Source: Solibacillus palustris
Lineage (GTDB): Bacteria; Bacillota; Bacilli; Bacillales_A; Planococcaceae
Reading direction: 5' to 3'
Assembly: GCF_022549215.1 (NCBI RefSeq)
Contig: NZ_JAKZFC010000002.1
Coordinates: forward strand, 434,001 to 498,000
Length of the DNA: 64,000 nt
The notes under the pieces are model-generated. The model saw only the letters and a program-made list of their open reading frames with translations. It had not been told where the DNA came from and searched no databases. Position 1 is the stretch's first letter, and each line of letters begins with the position of its first letter. A program made the translations under genes and the position numbers. This document shows positions 1-10,507 of the stretch, one piece after another.

Positions 1-44
1 TGTCTCTTACAATGGAATAGGTGAAAGATATAGGGGGGGTTTTT

Positions 45-881
45 TTGTACGCAGAAGAATATTATCAAATTTTTGAGCTATCGATGGAAGCACGTAAACA
101 GTATATTGAAAAACATCCATTAGTTATGAAGCATGTATTACAAAACGTAGGACATGATCAAGCTAATTTACGTGATCAATTGAATTATCGTTTATTTATT
201 CAATTATTATCAGAAAATGTATTATCTAAAACAACGATTCATGACTTTGTTGACGAACTTTCCTCTATTAAGGGGTTAGTTTTTAATATTGGAGAAAAGC
301 AAACGAACAGTGTATTTTTGCGTTCTTATGCAGCGTTATTTTTAGCTGCAATTGTGAATGCTGACCGTCAATTACAGTATTTAACAGATGAACAATTTGA
401 ATTGATAACACACAATGCGATTTCACTTTTGGCAAAAGAGCAAGATTTGCGCAGTTTTGTTAGTGCGGAGCATGGCTGGGCACATAGTATTGCAAACTGT
501 AGTGAATTATTGTGCGCTATCATTCAGCATCCAAAATTTCAAATTCGTCATACTGCGCAAATATTACAAGCAATTCGCACGAACATTTGGAAAGGATATG
601 TATTCCAAGATGATGAAGAAGAACGTTTCTGCAATATTATTGAAGCGTTATTATCAAAAGGTATAGATGAGGAGCTATTCATTGAGTGGATTGAACAATT
701 GTTTGATCGCTTGCAAATGGTTGCGTATGAGCAAGGTTATGATGCGATTTGGTTTAAAGCACGTACTAACCAATTAAACATTGCAAAAACACTTTACTTC
801 TATTTAAAATTTGCGAATCGAAATGACAAATTACGTGGGATTGTATCCATCTTTATTCAACGCTGGATTAAATTAAATTAG
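45..881 (+). CDS. DUF2785 family protein
   Basis: Soluble protein of about 278 residues that I assign to the DUF2785 family by its overall helical pattern and the central Arg-Ser-Tyr-Ala-Ala and Glu-His-Gly-Trp-Ala-His segments. Its function is unknown. The open frame reaches back to a GTG at 21, but a run of seven G (34-39) sits 5 nt before a TTG at 45, so I prefer the TTG start (Met-Tyr-Ala-Glu-Glu-Tyr). There is no signal peptide or membrane segment. No hairpin terminator follows; a 283-nt intergenic stretch separates it from aconitase. Family assignment is from recognition, and the start is inferred from the ribosome-binding site. Confidence 0.8.
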   Translation: MYAEEYYQIFELSMEARKQYIEKHPLVMKHVLQNVGHDQANLRDQLNYRLFIQLLSENVLSKTTIHDFVDELSSIKGLVFNIGEKQTNSVFLRSYAALFLAAIVNADRQLQYLTDEQFELITHNAISLLAKEQDLRSFVSAEHGWAHSIANCSELLCAIIQHPKFQIRHTAQILQAIRTNIWKGYVFQDDEEERFCNIIEALLSKGIDEELFIEWIEQLFDRLQMVAYEQGYDAIWFKARTNQLNIAKTLYFYLKFANRNDKLRGIVSIFIQRWIKLN

Positions 882-1035
882 ATTAATTTACGCTTACATC
901 AGTTTGTTAGGTGAGATTCAAGCTGATAATTATTTTTGTGAAATACTAATTGTCAAATCTGGTAAATGAAAATCCAAATAAATGCGCATAATTTCTAAAT
1001 AATATTGTAGAATAAATGTGTATTTCCGATAGGTC

Positions 1036-1050
1036 ATAAATAAAACTTAT
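1036..1050 (+). promoter_or_regulatory. CcpC-type dyad upstream of aconitase
   Basis: ATAA-N7-TTAT is present exactly (ATAA at 1036-1039, TTAT at 1047-1050). This is the published recognition pattern of CcpC, the citrate-responsive LysR-type regulator of citB in Bacillus subtilis. It lies about 115 nt before the aconitase start in a 283-nt intergenic region (882-1164) with no gene. The motif is short and the region AT-rich, so chance occurrence is possible. The position before citB is what makes it credible. Confidence 0.5.
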
Positions 1051-1164
1051 CGTAAAGGATAATAATAATGCAATTTACTTATGTATAGAGTTAAGTTATT
1101 ATAAGTGTTGGAGAAAAGAGCATTACAAACTTTTCAATTAATGAAAAACTAGGGGGAACACACA

Positions 1165-3858
1165 ATGGCAAACTTACACAACAGCCGCGCTTCATTTGAA
1201 GTAAATGGTAAGTCTTATGGCTACTACCGTTTAGCTGCTATTGAAGAAGCTGGTATCGCAAACGTATCACGCCTACCTTACTCAATCAAAGTATTATTAG
1301 AATCGGTATTACGTCAATATGACAACTATGTAATTAAAGAAGAGCATGTAAACGAATTAGCAAAATTCGGTTCACACAACAAAGAAGCTGAAGTTCCATT
1401 CAAGCCTTCTCGCGTTGTATTACAAGACTTCACTGGTGTACCAGTAGTAGTTGACTTAGCTTCATTACGTTCTGCAATGAAAGAAATGGGTGGAGACCCA
1501 GCTAAGATCAACCCTGCTATTCCAGTTGACCTAGTAATCGACCACTCAGTACAAGTTGACAAATACGGTAATGCAGCTGCATTACAAGCTAACATGGACT
1601 TAGAGTTCGAGCGTAACGCTGAGCGTTATAACTTCTTAAAATGGGCTCAAACTGCTTATGATAACTTCCGCGCTGTACCACCAGCAACTGGTATCGTACA
1701 CCAAGTTAACTTAGAGTACTTAGCTCCAATCGTTCACGTTAACGAAACAGAAGAAGGTTTAGTAGCATTCCCTGATTCAGTAGTAGGTACGGACTCTCAC
1801 ACAACTATGATCAACGGTATCGGTGTTCTAGGTTGGGGTGTAGGTGGTATCGAAGCTGAAGCTGGTATGTTAGGTCAACCATCTTACTTCCCAATTCCTG
1901 ATGTTATCGGTGTTAAATTAGTAGGCGAATTACCAAACGGTACTACAGCTACTGACTTAGCATTAAAAGTAACTCAAGTATTACGTCAACGCGGCGTAGT
2001 AAACAAATTTGTAGAGTTCTTCGGTCCTGGTGTACCAGGTTTACCATTAGCTGACCGTGCTACAATTTCAAACATGGCTCCAGAATACGGTGCTACTTGT
2101 GGTTTCTTCGCAATTGACGAAGAATCAGTAAACTACATGCGTTTAACTGGTCGTGATGAAGAGCACATCGCTGTTGTTGAAGCTTACTTAAAAGCTAACG
2201 GTATGTGGTTCGATCCAACATTAGAGCCAGTATACACTGACGTATTAGAAATCAACCTTGCGGATATCGAAGCGAACCTTTCTGGTCCAAAACGTCCACA
2301 AGATTTAATTCCTTTAACTGAAATGAAATCAGTTTACCGTTCTTCTGTAGTAGCTCCTCAAGGTACTCAAGGTTTTGGTTTAACTGAAGCTGAATATGAC
2401 AAAACTTCTACTGCTAACTTTGCAGAAGGTGCTGTTGAAATTCCAGCTGGTGCTGTAGCAATCGCTGCAATCACTTCTTGTACAAATACTTCTAACCCAT
2501 ACGTTTTATTAGCTGCTGGTTTAGTTGCTAAAAAAGCTGTTGAGTTAGGTATTAAACCTGCGAAATGGGTTAAAACTTCTTTAGCACCAGGTTCTAAAGT
2601 AGTAACTGGTTACTTAGAAGATTCTGGTTTACAAGAATACTTCGACGCAATCGGATTCAACACTGTTGGTTACGGTTGTACAACATGTATCGGTAACTCA
2701 GGTCCGTTATTACCAGAAATCGAAGAAGCGATCAAATCAAACGATTTATTCGTAACTTCAGTATTATCTGGTAACCGTAACTTCGAAGGCCGTGTACACC
2801 CATTAGTAAAAGCTAACTTCTTAGCTTCACCACCATTAGTTGTTGCTTACGCATTAGCTGGTACTGTAGATATCGACTTACAAAAAGACGCTATCGCTGT
2901 AACTCCAGAAGGCAAAGAAGTATTCTTCGCTGATATCTGGCCATCAACTGAAGAAGTTAACGAAGTATTAAACAAAGTTGTAACTCGTGAATTATTCCAA
3001 AAAGAATACGAAACAGTATTCACAGCAAACGAAGCTTGGAATGCAATCGAAACTTCAACTGAAAACTTATATACTTTCGATGACAAATCAACTTACATCC
3101 AAAACCCACCATTCTTCACTGGTTTATCAAAAGAGCCAGGTGCGATCCAAACTTTAGAAGGTATGCGTGTAATGGCTAAGTTCGGTGACTCTATCACTAC
3201 TGACCATATCTCTCCTGCAGGGGCAATCGGTAAAGATACACCAGCTGGTAAGTACTTAATCGAAAACGGCGTAGCTATCCGTGACTTCAACTCTTACGGT
3301 TCTCGTCGTGGTAACCACGAAGTTATGATGCGTGGTACATTCGCTAACATCCGTATCCGTAACCAAATCGCTCCAGGTACAGAAGGTGGTTTCACTACTT
3401 ACTGGCCAACAGGTGAAGTTGAGTACATTTACGATGCATGCATGAAGTACCAAGAAGCAGGCACTGGCTTAGTAGTATTAGCTGGTAACGACTACGGTAT
3501 GGGTTCATCTCGTGACTGGGCTGCTAAAGGTACATTCTTATTAGGCGTTAAAACTGTAATTGCACAATCTTATGAGCGTATTCACCGTTCTAACTTAGTA
3601 ATGATGGGCGTATTACCATTACAATACATGGCTGGCGAATCAGCTGATACTTTAGGATTAAAAGGTGACGAAACAATCTCTGTTAACTTAACTGATGATG
3701 TTAAACCACGTGATATCCTAACAGTTACTGCAACTTCTCCAGAAGGTAAAGTAACTGAGTTCAAAGCATTAGCTCGTTTTGACTCAGAAGTAGAAGTAGA
3801 CTACTACCGTCACGGTGGTATCTTACAAATGGTATTACGTGCGAAAGCTGCACAATAA
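1165..3858 (+). CDS. citB: aconitate hydratase (AcnA/CitB type)
   Basis: Cytoplasmic 4Fe-4S enzyme converting citrate to isocitrate in the TCA cycle; in Bacillus the apo-form also binds RNA. At 897 residues it has the normal length of the AcnA/IRP1 type. Cluster ligands are visible in SCTNTSNP near residue 438 and [12 protein letters not shown] near 503. The C-terminal swivel domain carries the SRDWAAKG active-site segment. The start has a strong AGGGGGAA ribosome-binding site and Met-Ala-Asn-Leu. Codon use is strongly biased toward favoured codons, as in a highly expressed gene. It stands alone, with a CcpC-like dyad upstream and a terminator at 3882-3916. Confidence 0.98.
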   Translation: MANLHNSRASFEVNGKSYGYYRLAAIEEAGIANVSRLPYSIKVLLESVLRQYDNYVIKEEHVNELAKFGSHNKEAEVPFKPSRVVLQDFTGVPVVVDLASLRSAMKEMGGDPAKINPAIPVDLVIDHSVQVDKYGNAAALQANMDLEFERNAERYNFLKWAQTAYDNFRAVPPATGIVHQVNLEYLAPIVHVNETEEGLVAFPDSVVGTDSHTTMINGIGVLGWGVGGIEAEAGMLGQPSYFPIPDVIGVKLVGELPNGTTATDLALKVTQVLRQRGVVNKFVEFFGPGVPGLPLADRATISNMAPEYGATCGFFAIDEESVNYMRLTGRDEEHIAVVEAYLKANGMWFDPTLEPVYTDVLEINLADIEANLSGPKRPQDLIPLTEMKSVYRSSVVAPQGTQGFGLTEAEYDKTSTANFAEGAVEIPAGAVAIAAITSCTNTSNPYVLLAAGLVAKKAVELGIKPAKWVKTSLAPGSKVVTGYLEDSGLQEYFDAIGFNTVGYGCTTCIGNSGPLLPEIEEAIKSNDLFVTSVLSGNRNFEGRVHPLVKANFLASPPLVVAYALAGTVDIDLQKDAIAVTPEGKEVFFADIWPSTEEVNEVLNKVVTRELFQKEYETVFTANEAWNAIETSTENLYTFDDKSTYIQNPPFFTGLSKEPGAIQTLEGMRVMAKFGDSITTDHISPAGAIGKDTPAGKYLIENGVAIRDFNSYGSRRGNHEVMMRGTFANIRIRNQIAPGTEGGFTTYWPTGEVEYIYDACMKYQEAGTGLVVLAGNDYGMGSSRDWAAKGTFLLGVKTVIAQSYERIHRSNLVMMGVLPLQYMAGESADTLGLKGDETISVNLTDDVKPRDILTVTATSPEGKVTEFKALARFDSEVEVDYYRHGGILQMVLRAKAAQ

Positions 3859-3881
3859 TTCATTAGCTAAATAGCTTTTAC

Positions 3882-3916
3882 AAGACAAAGTCAATTTCGG
3901 TTGGCTTTGTCTTTTT
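3882..3916 (+). terminator. intrinsic terminator of citB
   Basis: Stem AAGACAAAGTCAA pairs with TTGGCTTTGTCTT around a short loop, followed by a T run. Confidence 0.85.
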
Positions 3917-4043
3917 GCATTTCTACAATTTATTTCTTTTCTTTAAATCGATGTTAAAATTTGCTAAATAAACTAGCGAAATCACTAATATTCAGATAAT
4001 ATACAGAATGTAAGTATAATTTTCCTATCTGGAGGTATATAAA

Positions 4044-6173
4044 ATGAAAAAGCGAAAAATGTATTCGGCAACAGCATTGACGGCTACTACTGCAGTTTTA
4101 GTCGGAGTAACAGGGGTTTCAGCAGAGCAAACATTGTTTAATGACGTTCCAGCAAGTCATCCATATGGGGAAGCAATTTCAGCTTTAGCAGCACTTGGTG
4201 TTGTCAATGGCTTTGGTGATGGTACATTTAAACCAGATGCAGCCGTTACACGTGGACAAGCAGCAAAAATGATTGCAGGTGCTTTCCAATTAACTACTGA
4301 AAATGTAGATAAACTGAAATTCAAAGATGTTGAGCAGACAAGCCCATATTTTGGAGCGATTGTAGCACTTACTTCATTAGGTGTAATTAATGGCTATGAA
4401 GATGGAACATTCCGCCCTGGAGCTAACTTAACTCATGGACATATCAAATTAGTTATTGAAAGAGTTAGCACTACATATCCTATCGACACAGAGGTATTAT
4501 TTGAGCTTGCAAGTGTTACCTACGATGAAAAGAAAAATATTACACGCGGTGAGTTAGCTAGTATTTTAACAACGGCATTAAAAATTGTTGAAGAAGATAG
4601 TAAATATTATAAATTATCAGTGATGCATGTAAACGATACACATGGCCGTGTAGATGTTTTCCCTAAATTAATGACAGCGGTAAAAGAGCAGCGTACAAAA
4701 AATCCAGATGCGTTATTATTACATGGCGGAGACGCATTTAGTGGTACATTATATTTCAATGAATTTGAAGGACAAGCAGATATCCCGTTTTTAAATGCCA
4801 TGAAATTTGATGCGATGGTATTCGGAAATCATGAATTTGATTTAGGCTCTTCTCCAGAGGGACATAAAGCATTAGCAGATTTCGTGAAAGCGGCGAATTT
4901 CCCATTCATTTCAGCAAATACCGATTTCTCGAAAGATACCTTATTTACTGGTTTGTTCTCAGATTTAGTATCAAGTGAGCCAGAAAACGGCAAAATTTAT
5001 GCAGGTATGGTTAAAGAAATTAACGGCGAAAAAGTTGGTATTTTCGGTTTAACTACTGCTGAAACGAAAGATATCGCTTCACCAGGTAGTATTGCATTCG
5101 AAAATTACATTGAAGAAGCAAACAAAGCGGTTAAAGCATTCGAAGATAAAGGTGTAAACAAAATTATTGCGCTAACTCACATCGGCTTTGATGATAATGT
5201 TGCTTATGATAATGACCAAATGTTAGCGAAATCAGTACCTGGTATTGATATTATCGTTGGTGGTCACACACATACACAATTAGATAAGCCTGTCGTAGTA
5301 GATACAAATACAGTTGGTGAGAAAAAGGATGCAACATTAATCGTTCAAGCCTACCAATATTCGGATTACTTAGGAACGTTAAACGTGGCATTTGATGAAA
5401 ATGGCGTTGTTGTGAAACATAAAGGCCAGTTAATTAAAGTTGGTGATCTAGCTGAAGATCCAGCGGGTGTGAAATTACTTGCACCGTATAAAGAAAAAGT
5501 AGATGCAACACAAAACGCTGAGATTGGTGTTACATTAACACAAGCATTAGCAAATCCACGTAGCTCTGAAACAAGCACAGTGAGTGTTCGTAATAGTGAA
5601 ACCGCACTAGGTAATATTATCACAGACGGTATGTTAGCGAAGGCGAAAAAATCTACAGCCAAAAAGGTTGTTATGGCATTGCAAAATGGTGGTGGAATTC
5701 GTGTAGCTATTGATGAAGGTCCAATTACAACAGGTGAAGTGATTACTGTATTGCCATTCGGGAACACATTAGCATTAGCAGATGTAACAGGTGCTGAGTT
5801 AAGAGCGACATTTGAGCATGCTGTAAAAGACACACCAAAAGAAAGCGGTGGCTTCCTACACATTTCAGGAGCTAAATTTGAGTATGACTCTACGAAAGAG
5901 GTTGGTTCACGCGTAGTTTCATTGAAATACTTTGATGAATCTACTAATAGCTATGTAGATATTCAAGATAACCAAACGTATACGATTGCAACAAACGCAT
6001 TTACTGCTAAAGGTGGAGACGGTTTTGCTGATTTGAAAAAGGCTTATGCAGCAGGTCGTGTTACTGATTTAGGTTTATCTGATTGGGAAAACTTAAAAGA
6101 GCAGTTTTTATCGTTAAAAGAAATTCCATATGAGCTACAAGGCCGTATTGTTGACGTAGCAGCTACCAAATAA
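4044..6173 (+). CDS. SLH-anchored 5'-nucleotidase / metallophosphoesterase
   Basis: Exported cell-wall enzyme of 709 residues. A signal peptide (Lys-rich start, hydrophobic core, cut after about Val-Ser-Ala) leads into two clear S-layer-homology motifs (about residues 30-135) and a weaker third, which anchor the protein to the secondary wall polymer. The calcineurin-like domain begins near residue 193 (HVNDTHGR, then GGDAFSG, GNHEFD, and VGGHTHTQ), giving the usual metal ligands. The C-terminal 5'-nucleotidase domain holds NGGGIR and LPFGNTLA. It probably hydrolyses extracellular nucleotides to release phosphate and nucleosides. The ribosome-binding site is CTGGAGG. It is monocistronic with its own terminator. 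Confidence 0.93.
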   Translation: MKKRKMYSATALTATTAVLVGVTGVSAEQTLFNDVPASHPYGEAISALAALGVVNGFGDGTFKPDAAVTRGQAAKMIAGAFQLTTENVDKLKFKDVEQTSPYFGAIVALTSLGVINGYEDGTFRPGANLTHGHIKLVIERVSTTYPIDTEVLFELASVTYDEKKNITRGELASILTTALKIVEEDSKYYKLSVMHVNDTHGRVDVFPKLMTAVKEQRTKNPDALLLHGGDAFSGTLYFNEFEGQADIPFLNAMKFDAMVFGNHEFDLGSSPEGHKALADFVKAANFPFISANTDFSKDTLFTGLFSDLVSSEPENGKIYAGMVKEINGEKVGIFGLTTAETKDIASPGSIAFENYIEEANKAVKAFEDKGVNKIIALTHIGFDDNVAYDNDQMLAKSVPGIDIIVGGHTHTQLDKPVVVDTNTVGEKKDATLIVQAYQYSDYLGTLNVAFDENGVVVKHKGQLIKVGDLAEDPAGVKLLAPYKEKVDATQNAEIGVTLTQALANPRSSETSTVSVRNSETALGNIITDGMLAKAKKSTAKKVVMALQNGGGIRVAIDEGPITTGEVITVLPFGNTLALADVTGAELRATFEHAVKDTPKESGGFLHISGAKFEYDSTKEVGSRVVSLKYFDESTNSYVDIQDNQTYTIATNAFTAKGGDGFADLKKAYAAGRVTDLGLSDWENLKEQFLSLKEIPYELQGRIVDVAATK

Positions 6174-6191
6174 TAGAGAAACAAAGTACTA

Positions 6192-6233
6192 AACCCCAAA
6201 AGTTAGAGTGAAAACCAACTTTTGGGTTTTTTC
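6192..6233 (+). terminator. intrinsic terminator
   Basis: ACCCCAAAAGTT pairs with AACTTTTGGGTT across a loop of about 14 nt, followed by a run of T. It ends the nucleotidase transcript. Confidence 0.9.
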
Positions 6234-6364
6234 TATGGCTACATACAGTGAAATTTCAAGCTGGATGTATTAAACTTTATGAAACAAATAGGTGATAGAA
6301 ATAAATCGAATGTTGCATTCCGTTCATCAAAACTTATTTAGGAAAAAGATTTTCTTCTAGTTTC

Positions 6365-6382
6365 TTAACATCAATTTAACAT
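6365..6382 (+). promoter_or_regulatory. direct repeat, probable response-regulator box
   Basis: Two TTAACAT heptamers (6365-6371 and 6376-6382) repeat with an 11-nt period. That is the usual spacing for OmpR/PhoB-family operators, which bind as tandem dimers on one DNA face. It sits 40 nt before the response-regulator start, so autoregulation is likely. The same repeat with the same period occurs at 10671-10688. Confidence 0.55.
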
Positions 6383-6421
6383 CGTCTGAGTTAAACTAAT
6401 GATAATGGGGTGATTTTTAAT

Positions 6422-7105
6422 ATGAGGATTCTTGTTGCTGAAGATGAGTTAGATTTACAGGAAGCAATCGCTGAAGGACTTCGCATGGAAGGCTATGCAG
6501 TGGATACATGCAGTAATGGAGAAGAGGCTTATGAACTGGCTTTTGTTGAAAATTATGACTTAATAATTCTGGACTTAAATCTTCCACAACTAGACGGATT
6601 AAAAGTTTTAGAAAAAATAAGAGAAGAAAATAAAGAAATAAAGGTGTTAATCTTAAGTGCAAGGAGTCGTGTAAATGACAAAGTGCTTGGCTTAGATATG
6701 GGGGCAAATGATTATTTAACGAAACCATTTGACTTTGAAGAATTGGAAGCAAGAATACGAAATTTATTACGGCGGAAATTTGTGCAGGAAAATAGCATAT
6801 TGTCTTGCGGGGAAATCAATATGGATTTAACAAAACGCTCCGTATTTATAGGGGAACATGAATTGCTCTTAACTAAAAAAGAATTTGCATTGTTGGAATA
6901 CTTCCTGCTTCATCAAGAAAGAGTGCTAAGCCAAGAAGAATTAGTAGCCCATGTCTGGGATCAAAATGCCGATAGTTTTAGTGGTGTAATTCGCGTTCAT
7001 ATCGCTACATTAAGAAAAAAACTAAAAGCGTTATTAAAAAATGACCCGATACTCACCAAAGTCGGTGTAGGCTATTTTATTACGAAAAATGATGGTGATA
7101 CTTAA
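6422..7105 (+). CDS. OmpR-family response regulator
   Basis: Two-component DNA-binding regulator of 227 residues. The receiver domain spans about 1-115, with the acidic pair near residues 7-8, phospho-acceptor Asp51 in LIILDLNLP, and the conserved Lys in LTKPFDF. The C-terminal winged helix (about 130-225) carries LTKKEFALLEYFL and a VIRVHIATLRKKL recognition region. A GTG at 6410 is in frame, but the ATG at 6422 follows a GGGGTGA site at good distance. It overlaps the kinase gene by one base, so the two are translationally coupled. Its probable targets share the TTAACAT direct repeat. Confidence 0.93.
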   Translation: MRILVAEDELDLQEAIAEGLRMEGYAVDTCSNGEEAYELAFVENYDLIILDLNLPQLDGLKVLEKIREENKEIKVLILSARSRVNDKVLGLDMGANDYLTKPFDFEELEARIRNLLRRKFVQENSILSCGEINMDLTKRSVFIGEHELLLTKKEFALLEYFLLHQERVLSQEELVAHVWDQNADSFSGVIRVHIATLRKKLKALLKNDPILTKVGVGYFITKNDGDT

Positions 7106-8256
7106 TGTTGAAACAAATGCCTATTCGACTCCGGCTTACCGCGATAATGATAATATTATTAACGATTTGTTGTGTGGGGCTTACAATTATATTAAATTAT
7201 TCTGCTGGCATAATGGCAACAAAAATTGATACTGTTGCAATGATACCATCACAAGATACTTATGAAAGTAACGAAAATAAGAATATCCAAACATCGTCCA
7301 ATTTTGCAATGATGACTACACCATCTGTTGAGGCACAGCAAGCTAGAACAGAATTTCAGCTTGAAAGCGTCATTTACTTACTATTAATCATTGTTTGTGG
7401 AGGTGTTTTAACATATTACGTATCCGGTAAAGTGTTAAAACCACTGGATTTATTAAATCGTCAAATAAAAAATAGAACCGTCCATAATTTAGCGGAAACG
7501 ATGGACATTCCACCAACGAATGACGAAATCGCTGAGCTAACGCAGTCTTTTAATGAAATGACCGATAAGTTAAACGCAGCTTTTTTAATGCAAAGTCGTT
7601 TCACGGCAAATGCAGCTCATGAACTCCGAACACCACTTGCTGTATTAAAAACAAAGGTTGATGTATTTAATAAGAAAAACGTTCATACAACTGATGAATA
7701 TGGTGCTCTCATTGCCGTTTTTGAAAAACAAATTAAACGGTTATCCGAGTTGGTCATTGCGCTTTTAGAGATGACAAATATGAATGATGATTTTGAATAT
7801 GAAAAGAATTGCCTAAAAGATGTTTTACAAGATATTGTGTCCGAGCTTTCTCACATTGCAGAAGAAAAAGAGGTTCAATTATTTTTGGATTGCGATGAAA
7901 GCGTTATTTACGGAAATCCAAACTTACTATATCGCGCATTTTATAACATAGTCGAAAACGGAATTAAATACAATGTTGACGGTGGTAAAGTAATGATTCA
8001 TGTGAAATCAAATGACAAGCAAATAATAGTCACAATCAATGACACGGGTATTGGGATTCCAAATGAGTTGAAAAAAGTAGTATTCGAGCCGTTTTACCGT
8101 GTTGATACATCACGCTCTCGTGAAACGGGTGGTGTAGGATTAGGGCTATCCATTGTGCATAGCATCGTAATGAAGCACAAAGGAATGATTGTCGTAACGG
8201 ATAATGACAATGGTGGTACAAGTTTCGAACTTATATTTAGCAAAATTTTTTATTGA
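7105..8256 (+). CDS. sensor histidine kinase
   Basis: Membrane kinase partner of the preceding regulator, 383 residues. TM1 is about 12-34, a short extracytoplasmic loop follows (35-87), TM2 is about 88-107, then HAMP (about 108-160). The phospho-accepting His172 lies in NAAHELRTPLAV. The N box reads NIVENGIKYN and the G1 box DTGIGIP, followed by GGVGLGLSIV. The small, polar sensor loop with many Thr, Ser and Met gives no clue to the ligand. The stop of the regulator overlaps this ATG. A terminator follows at 8288-8322. Confidence 0.93.
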   Translation: MLKQMPIRLRLTAIMIILLTICCVGLTIILNYSAGIMATKIDTVAMIPSQDTYESNENKNIQTSSNFAMMTTPSVEAQQARTEFQLESVIYLLLIIVCGGVLTYYVSGKVLKPLDLLNRQIKNRTVHNLAETMDIPPTNDEIAELTQSFNEMTDKLNAAFLMQSRFTANAAHELRTPLAVLKTKVDVFNKKNVHTTDEYGALIAVFEKQIKRLSELVIALLEMTNMNDDFEYEKNCLKDVLQDIVSELSHIAEEKEVQLFLDCDESVIYGNPNLLYRAFYNIVENGIKYNVDGGKVMIHVKSNDKQIIVTINDTGIGIPNELKKVVFEPFYRVDTSRSRETGGVGLGLSIVHSIVMKHKGMIVVTDNDNGGTSFELIFSKIFY

Positions 8257-8287
8257 ACTATTAAGCACTCTGAATATTTTAAATTTA

Positions 8288-8322
8288 GGGCATTTCTTTT
8301 TAATGAGGAATGCTTTTTATTT
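8288..8322 (+). terminator. intrinsic terminator of the two-component operon
   Basis: GGCATTTC pairs imperfectly with GAGGAATGC, followed by TTTTTATTTTT. Confidence 0.75.
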
Positions 8323-8439
8323 TTGGATTGATAAATGTATAACAATAAAAAAACAAAAAAATACGATATAATTTTATTGATAATCGATAATTAATTTGCT
8401 AAAATCAAATTGTAAATAGATAAAAGAGGTGTTTATTAT

Positions 8440-8931
8440 ATGAAAAGAGGTTCAACATTATTTTTAAAGGTAGCAGTAATTTTCATTGGTATTCCTATAC
8501 TTGCTTTATGTATCTTTTTGTTGCCACAGATAGCGATGGTAGCATTTGAAGAAGCGAAAAAGGGATCAGAACTGGCATATGTAGTTTTTGGCATTTTATC
8601 TATTATGTATGTATCGACAATTCCGTTTTATTTTGCGTTGTATCAGACATTAGGAATTTTAAGTTATATCGACAAGAACCAAGCTTTCTCGGAATTATCT
8701 GTGCGAGCTCTAAAGAAAATCAAAAACTGTGCCATTACAATTACTGGCTTGTATATGGTAGGTTTACCATTGGTCTATATCATAGCGGAGTGGGATGACG
8801 CACCGGGTCTTTTATTAATCGGACTGGTCATTGTTGGTGCATCGATGGCTATTGCAGTTTTTGCTGCTGTTCTTCAAAAGCTATTAAAAGATGCTATAGC
8901 TATAAAAACAGAAAATGATTTAACGGTCTGA
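8440..8931 (+). CDS. DUF2975 membrane protein
   Basis: Integral membrane protein of 163 residues with four predicted spans (about 10-32, 45-68, 105-125, 130-152). It matches the DUF2975 family, known from the B. subtilis YoaS type. Function is not established. It is followed after 11 nt by a Cro-like regulator, the standard partner of this family, so the two form one unit. The site AAAAGAGGTG precedes the ATG. No catalytic residues are apparent. Confidence 0.85.
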   Translation: MKRGSTLFLKVAVIFIGIPILALCIFLLPQIAMVAFEEAKKGSELAYVVFGILSIMYVSTIPFYFALYQTLGILSYIDKNQAFSELSVRALKKIKNCAITITGLYMVGLPLVYIIAEWDDAPGLLLIGLVIVGASMAIAVFAAVLQKLLKDAIAIKTENDLTV

Positions 8932-8942
8932 GGTGAATAACA

Positions 8943-9155
8943 ATGACGATAATAATCAATATTGATGTGATGTTAGCAAAACGGAAAATGAGTGTAACAG
9001 AACTTACGGAAAAGGTTGGTATAACAATGGCGAACCTTTCTATTTTGAAAAATGGAAAGGCAAAAGCGATTCGATTTTCCACTTTAGAGGCCATTTGTAA
9101 GGCTTTAGAATGCCAGCCTGGAGATATATTAGAATACAAAGACGACGACAGTTAA
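8943..9155 (+). CDS. XRE/Cro-type regulator paired with DUF2975
   Basis: Seventy-residue single-domain helix-turn-helix protein of the YozG type. The HTH covers about residues 12-60, with MTVTEL-like helix 2 (SVTELTEKVGI) and recognition segment ITMANLSILKNG. The C-terminal CQPGDILEY is the usual end of this family. It probably controls its own DUF2975 operon. GAGGTG lies 8 nt before the start. The next gene begins 48 nt downstream and may be cotranscribed. Confidence 0.88.
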   Translation: MTIIINIDVMLAKRKMSVTELTEKVGITMANLSILKNGKAKAIRFSTLEAICKALECQPGDILEYKDDDS

Positions 9156-9203
9156 ACAATGTGGAAGAAACTTAATTTAACAATTATTGGGGGAGGTAAA
9201 ACT

Positions 9204-10451
9204 ATGGAAATCAACAAATTGATTATTGAAAATATTGATAATCCTCAAGAGTTGGAAAGAATGTATAGAAATGATCCAAAAGTATTTAAAAAGTCATTTT
9301 CACATGCATGGGAACAAAATCCTAATTCTCAGGTACTTAGTGTTTGGTATGAAAGATTGAATTTCAAGGAGTCTGCAAATACAGGGAGATCTTTCTTTCT
9401 TCAAAAAGGCTTCATATTCATGGGCATTTTAGCCATTCTGGCCGGAATGTGCACTAGGATCATTTTCCATTTTGTCGAACAGGAAACAATTGCTCCAATT
9501 AACATGTTTTTCGGAATAATTCCTTTTATTGCTGCTTATTTTGTACATAAAAATACTCCGAAAAAAAGTGTTATTTTTTTCATTGCAGCGTTATTACTAA
9601 TTACCGGGTTTTATATTAATTTGCTGCCATTAAATTATAAAGACAGTACTTTCCTTGCATACTTACATCTTCCCGTATTCTTTTGGGTATTGTTAGGGCT
9701 TGCATTTACAGGTAATGAATATACAAATAGTAGTACAAGATTAGCTTATATTAAATTTAATTTGGAATATTGTATTCTCTACGCCAGCATGGCTGTTAGC
9801 GGAATGGTCCTTGCTGCATTAACGCTGCAGTTATTTAGCTTTGTTGACTTGAATATAGAAGAGTTCTATTTTAGTAATATCGTTCTATTTGGTGCTGCCG
9901 CTCTTTCTATTGTGGCCGCATACCTAGTATCAATGAATCTTAAACTTGCTAGAAATATTACACCATATTTAGCTAAAATTTTTAGTCCTCTTGTCTTGCT
10001 CACGCTGTTGGTCTATATTATTACAGTTATTTGGGTTGGAAAAAATCCATTCTTGGACCGCGACTTTCTTTTAGCCTTTAATGGAATACTCTTGGGTGTA
10101 TTGGCCGTTACCATATTTTCCATTACCGAGAAAGACTCTGATGAGAAAAAGAACATTTCAGATTATATAAATTTTGCATTAATTGTTCTTGCACTTATCA
10201 TTGATAGTGTGGCATTGTCAGCCATCGTGTTCAGACTTTCTTCTTATGGGATTACACCTAATAGACTTGCTGTTTTAGGAGTAAACATACTAATCTGGAC
10301 AAATCTAATTTGGATTATGCTCTCCTATTTACGTTTTCTACAAAACAAATCGGGACCTTCAACTATCCAAGATGCAGTTACGAAATATTTGCCGATCTAT
10401 GGACTATGGGCAGCTATCGTAATATTTACTTTTCCTATAATCTTTAATTAG
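9204..10451 (+). CDS. polytopic membrane protein (DUF4153-like)
   Basis: A protein of 415 residues with a soluble N-terminal stretch of about 65 residues and then about ten hydrophobic spans. The pattern, with GKNPFLDRDFLLAFNG in a loop, resembles DUF4153-type membrane proteins; that assignment is tentative and function unknown. The open frame extends to 9159, but the ATG at 9204 follows GGGGGAGG at 8 nt and gives Met-Glu-Ile-Asn, so I use it. It may share a transcript with the DUF2975/XRE pair. A long inverted repeat at 10508-10551 follows. Confidence 0.75.
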   Translation: MEINKLIIENIDNPQELERMYRNDPKVFKKSFSHAWEQNPNSQVLSVWYERLNFKESANTGRSFFLQKGFIFMGILAILAGMCTRIIFHFVEQETIAPINMFFGIIPFIAAYFVHKNTPKKSVIFFIAALLLITGFYINLLPLNYKDSTFLAYLHLPVFFWVLLGLAFTGNEYTNSSTRLAYIKFNLEYCILYASMAVSGMVLAALTLQLFSFVDLNIEEFYFSNIVLFGAAALSIVAAYLVSMNLKLARNITPYLAKIFSPLVLLTLLVYIITVIWVGKNPFLDRDFLLAFNGILLGVLAVTIFSITEKDSDEKKNISDYINFALIVLALIIDSVALSAIVFRLSSYGITPNRLAVLGVNILIWTNLIWIMLSYLRFLQNKSGPSTIQDAVTKYLPIYGLWAAIVIFTFPIIFN

Positions 10452-10507
10452 AAAGGCTTTGTTAATGTTTCAATAAGCTACCTTCTATAACTAACGAAAC
10501 CTTTAGA

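Noticed and set aside
4607-5863. Minus-strand frames inside the 5'-nucleotidase gene
   Set aside because: Antisense shadows without start signals, overlapping conserved catalytic motifs of the plus-strand gene.
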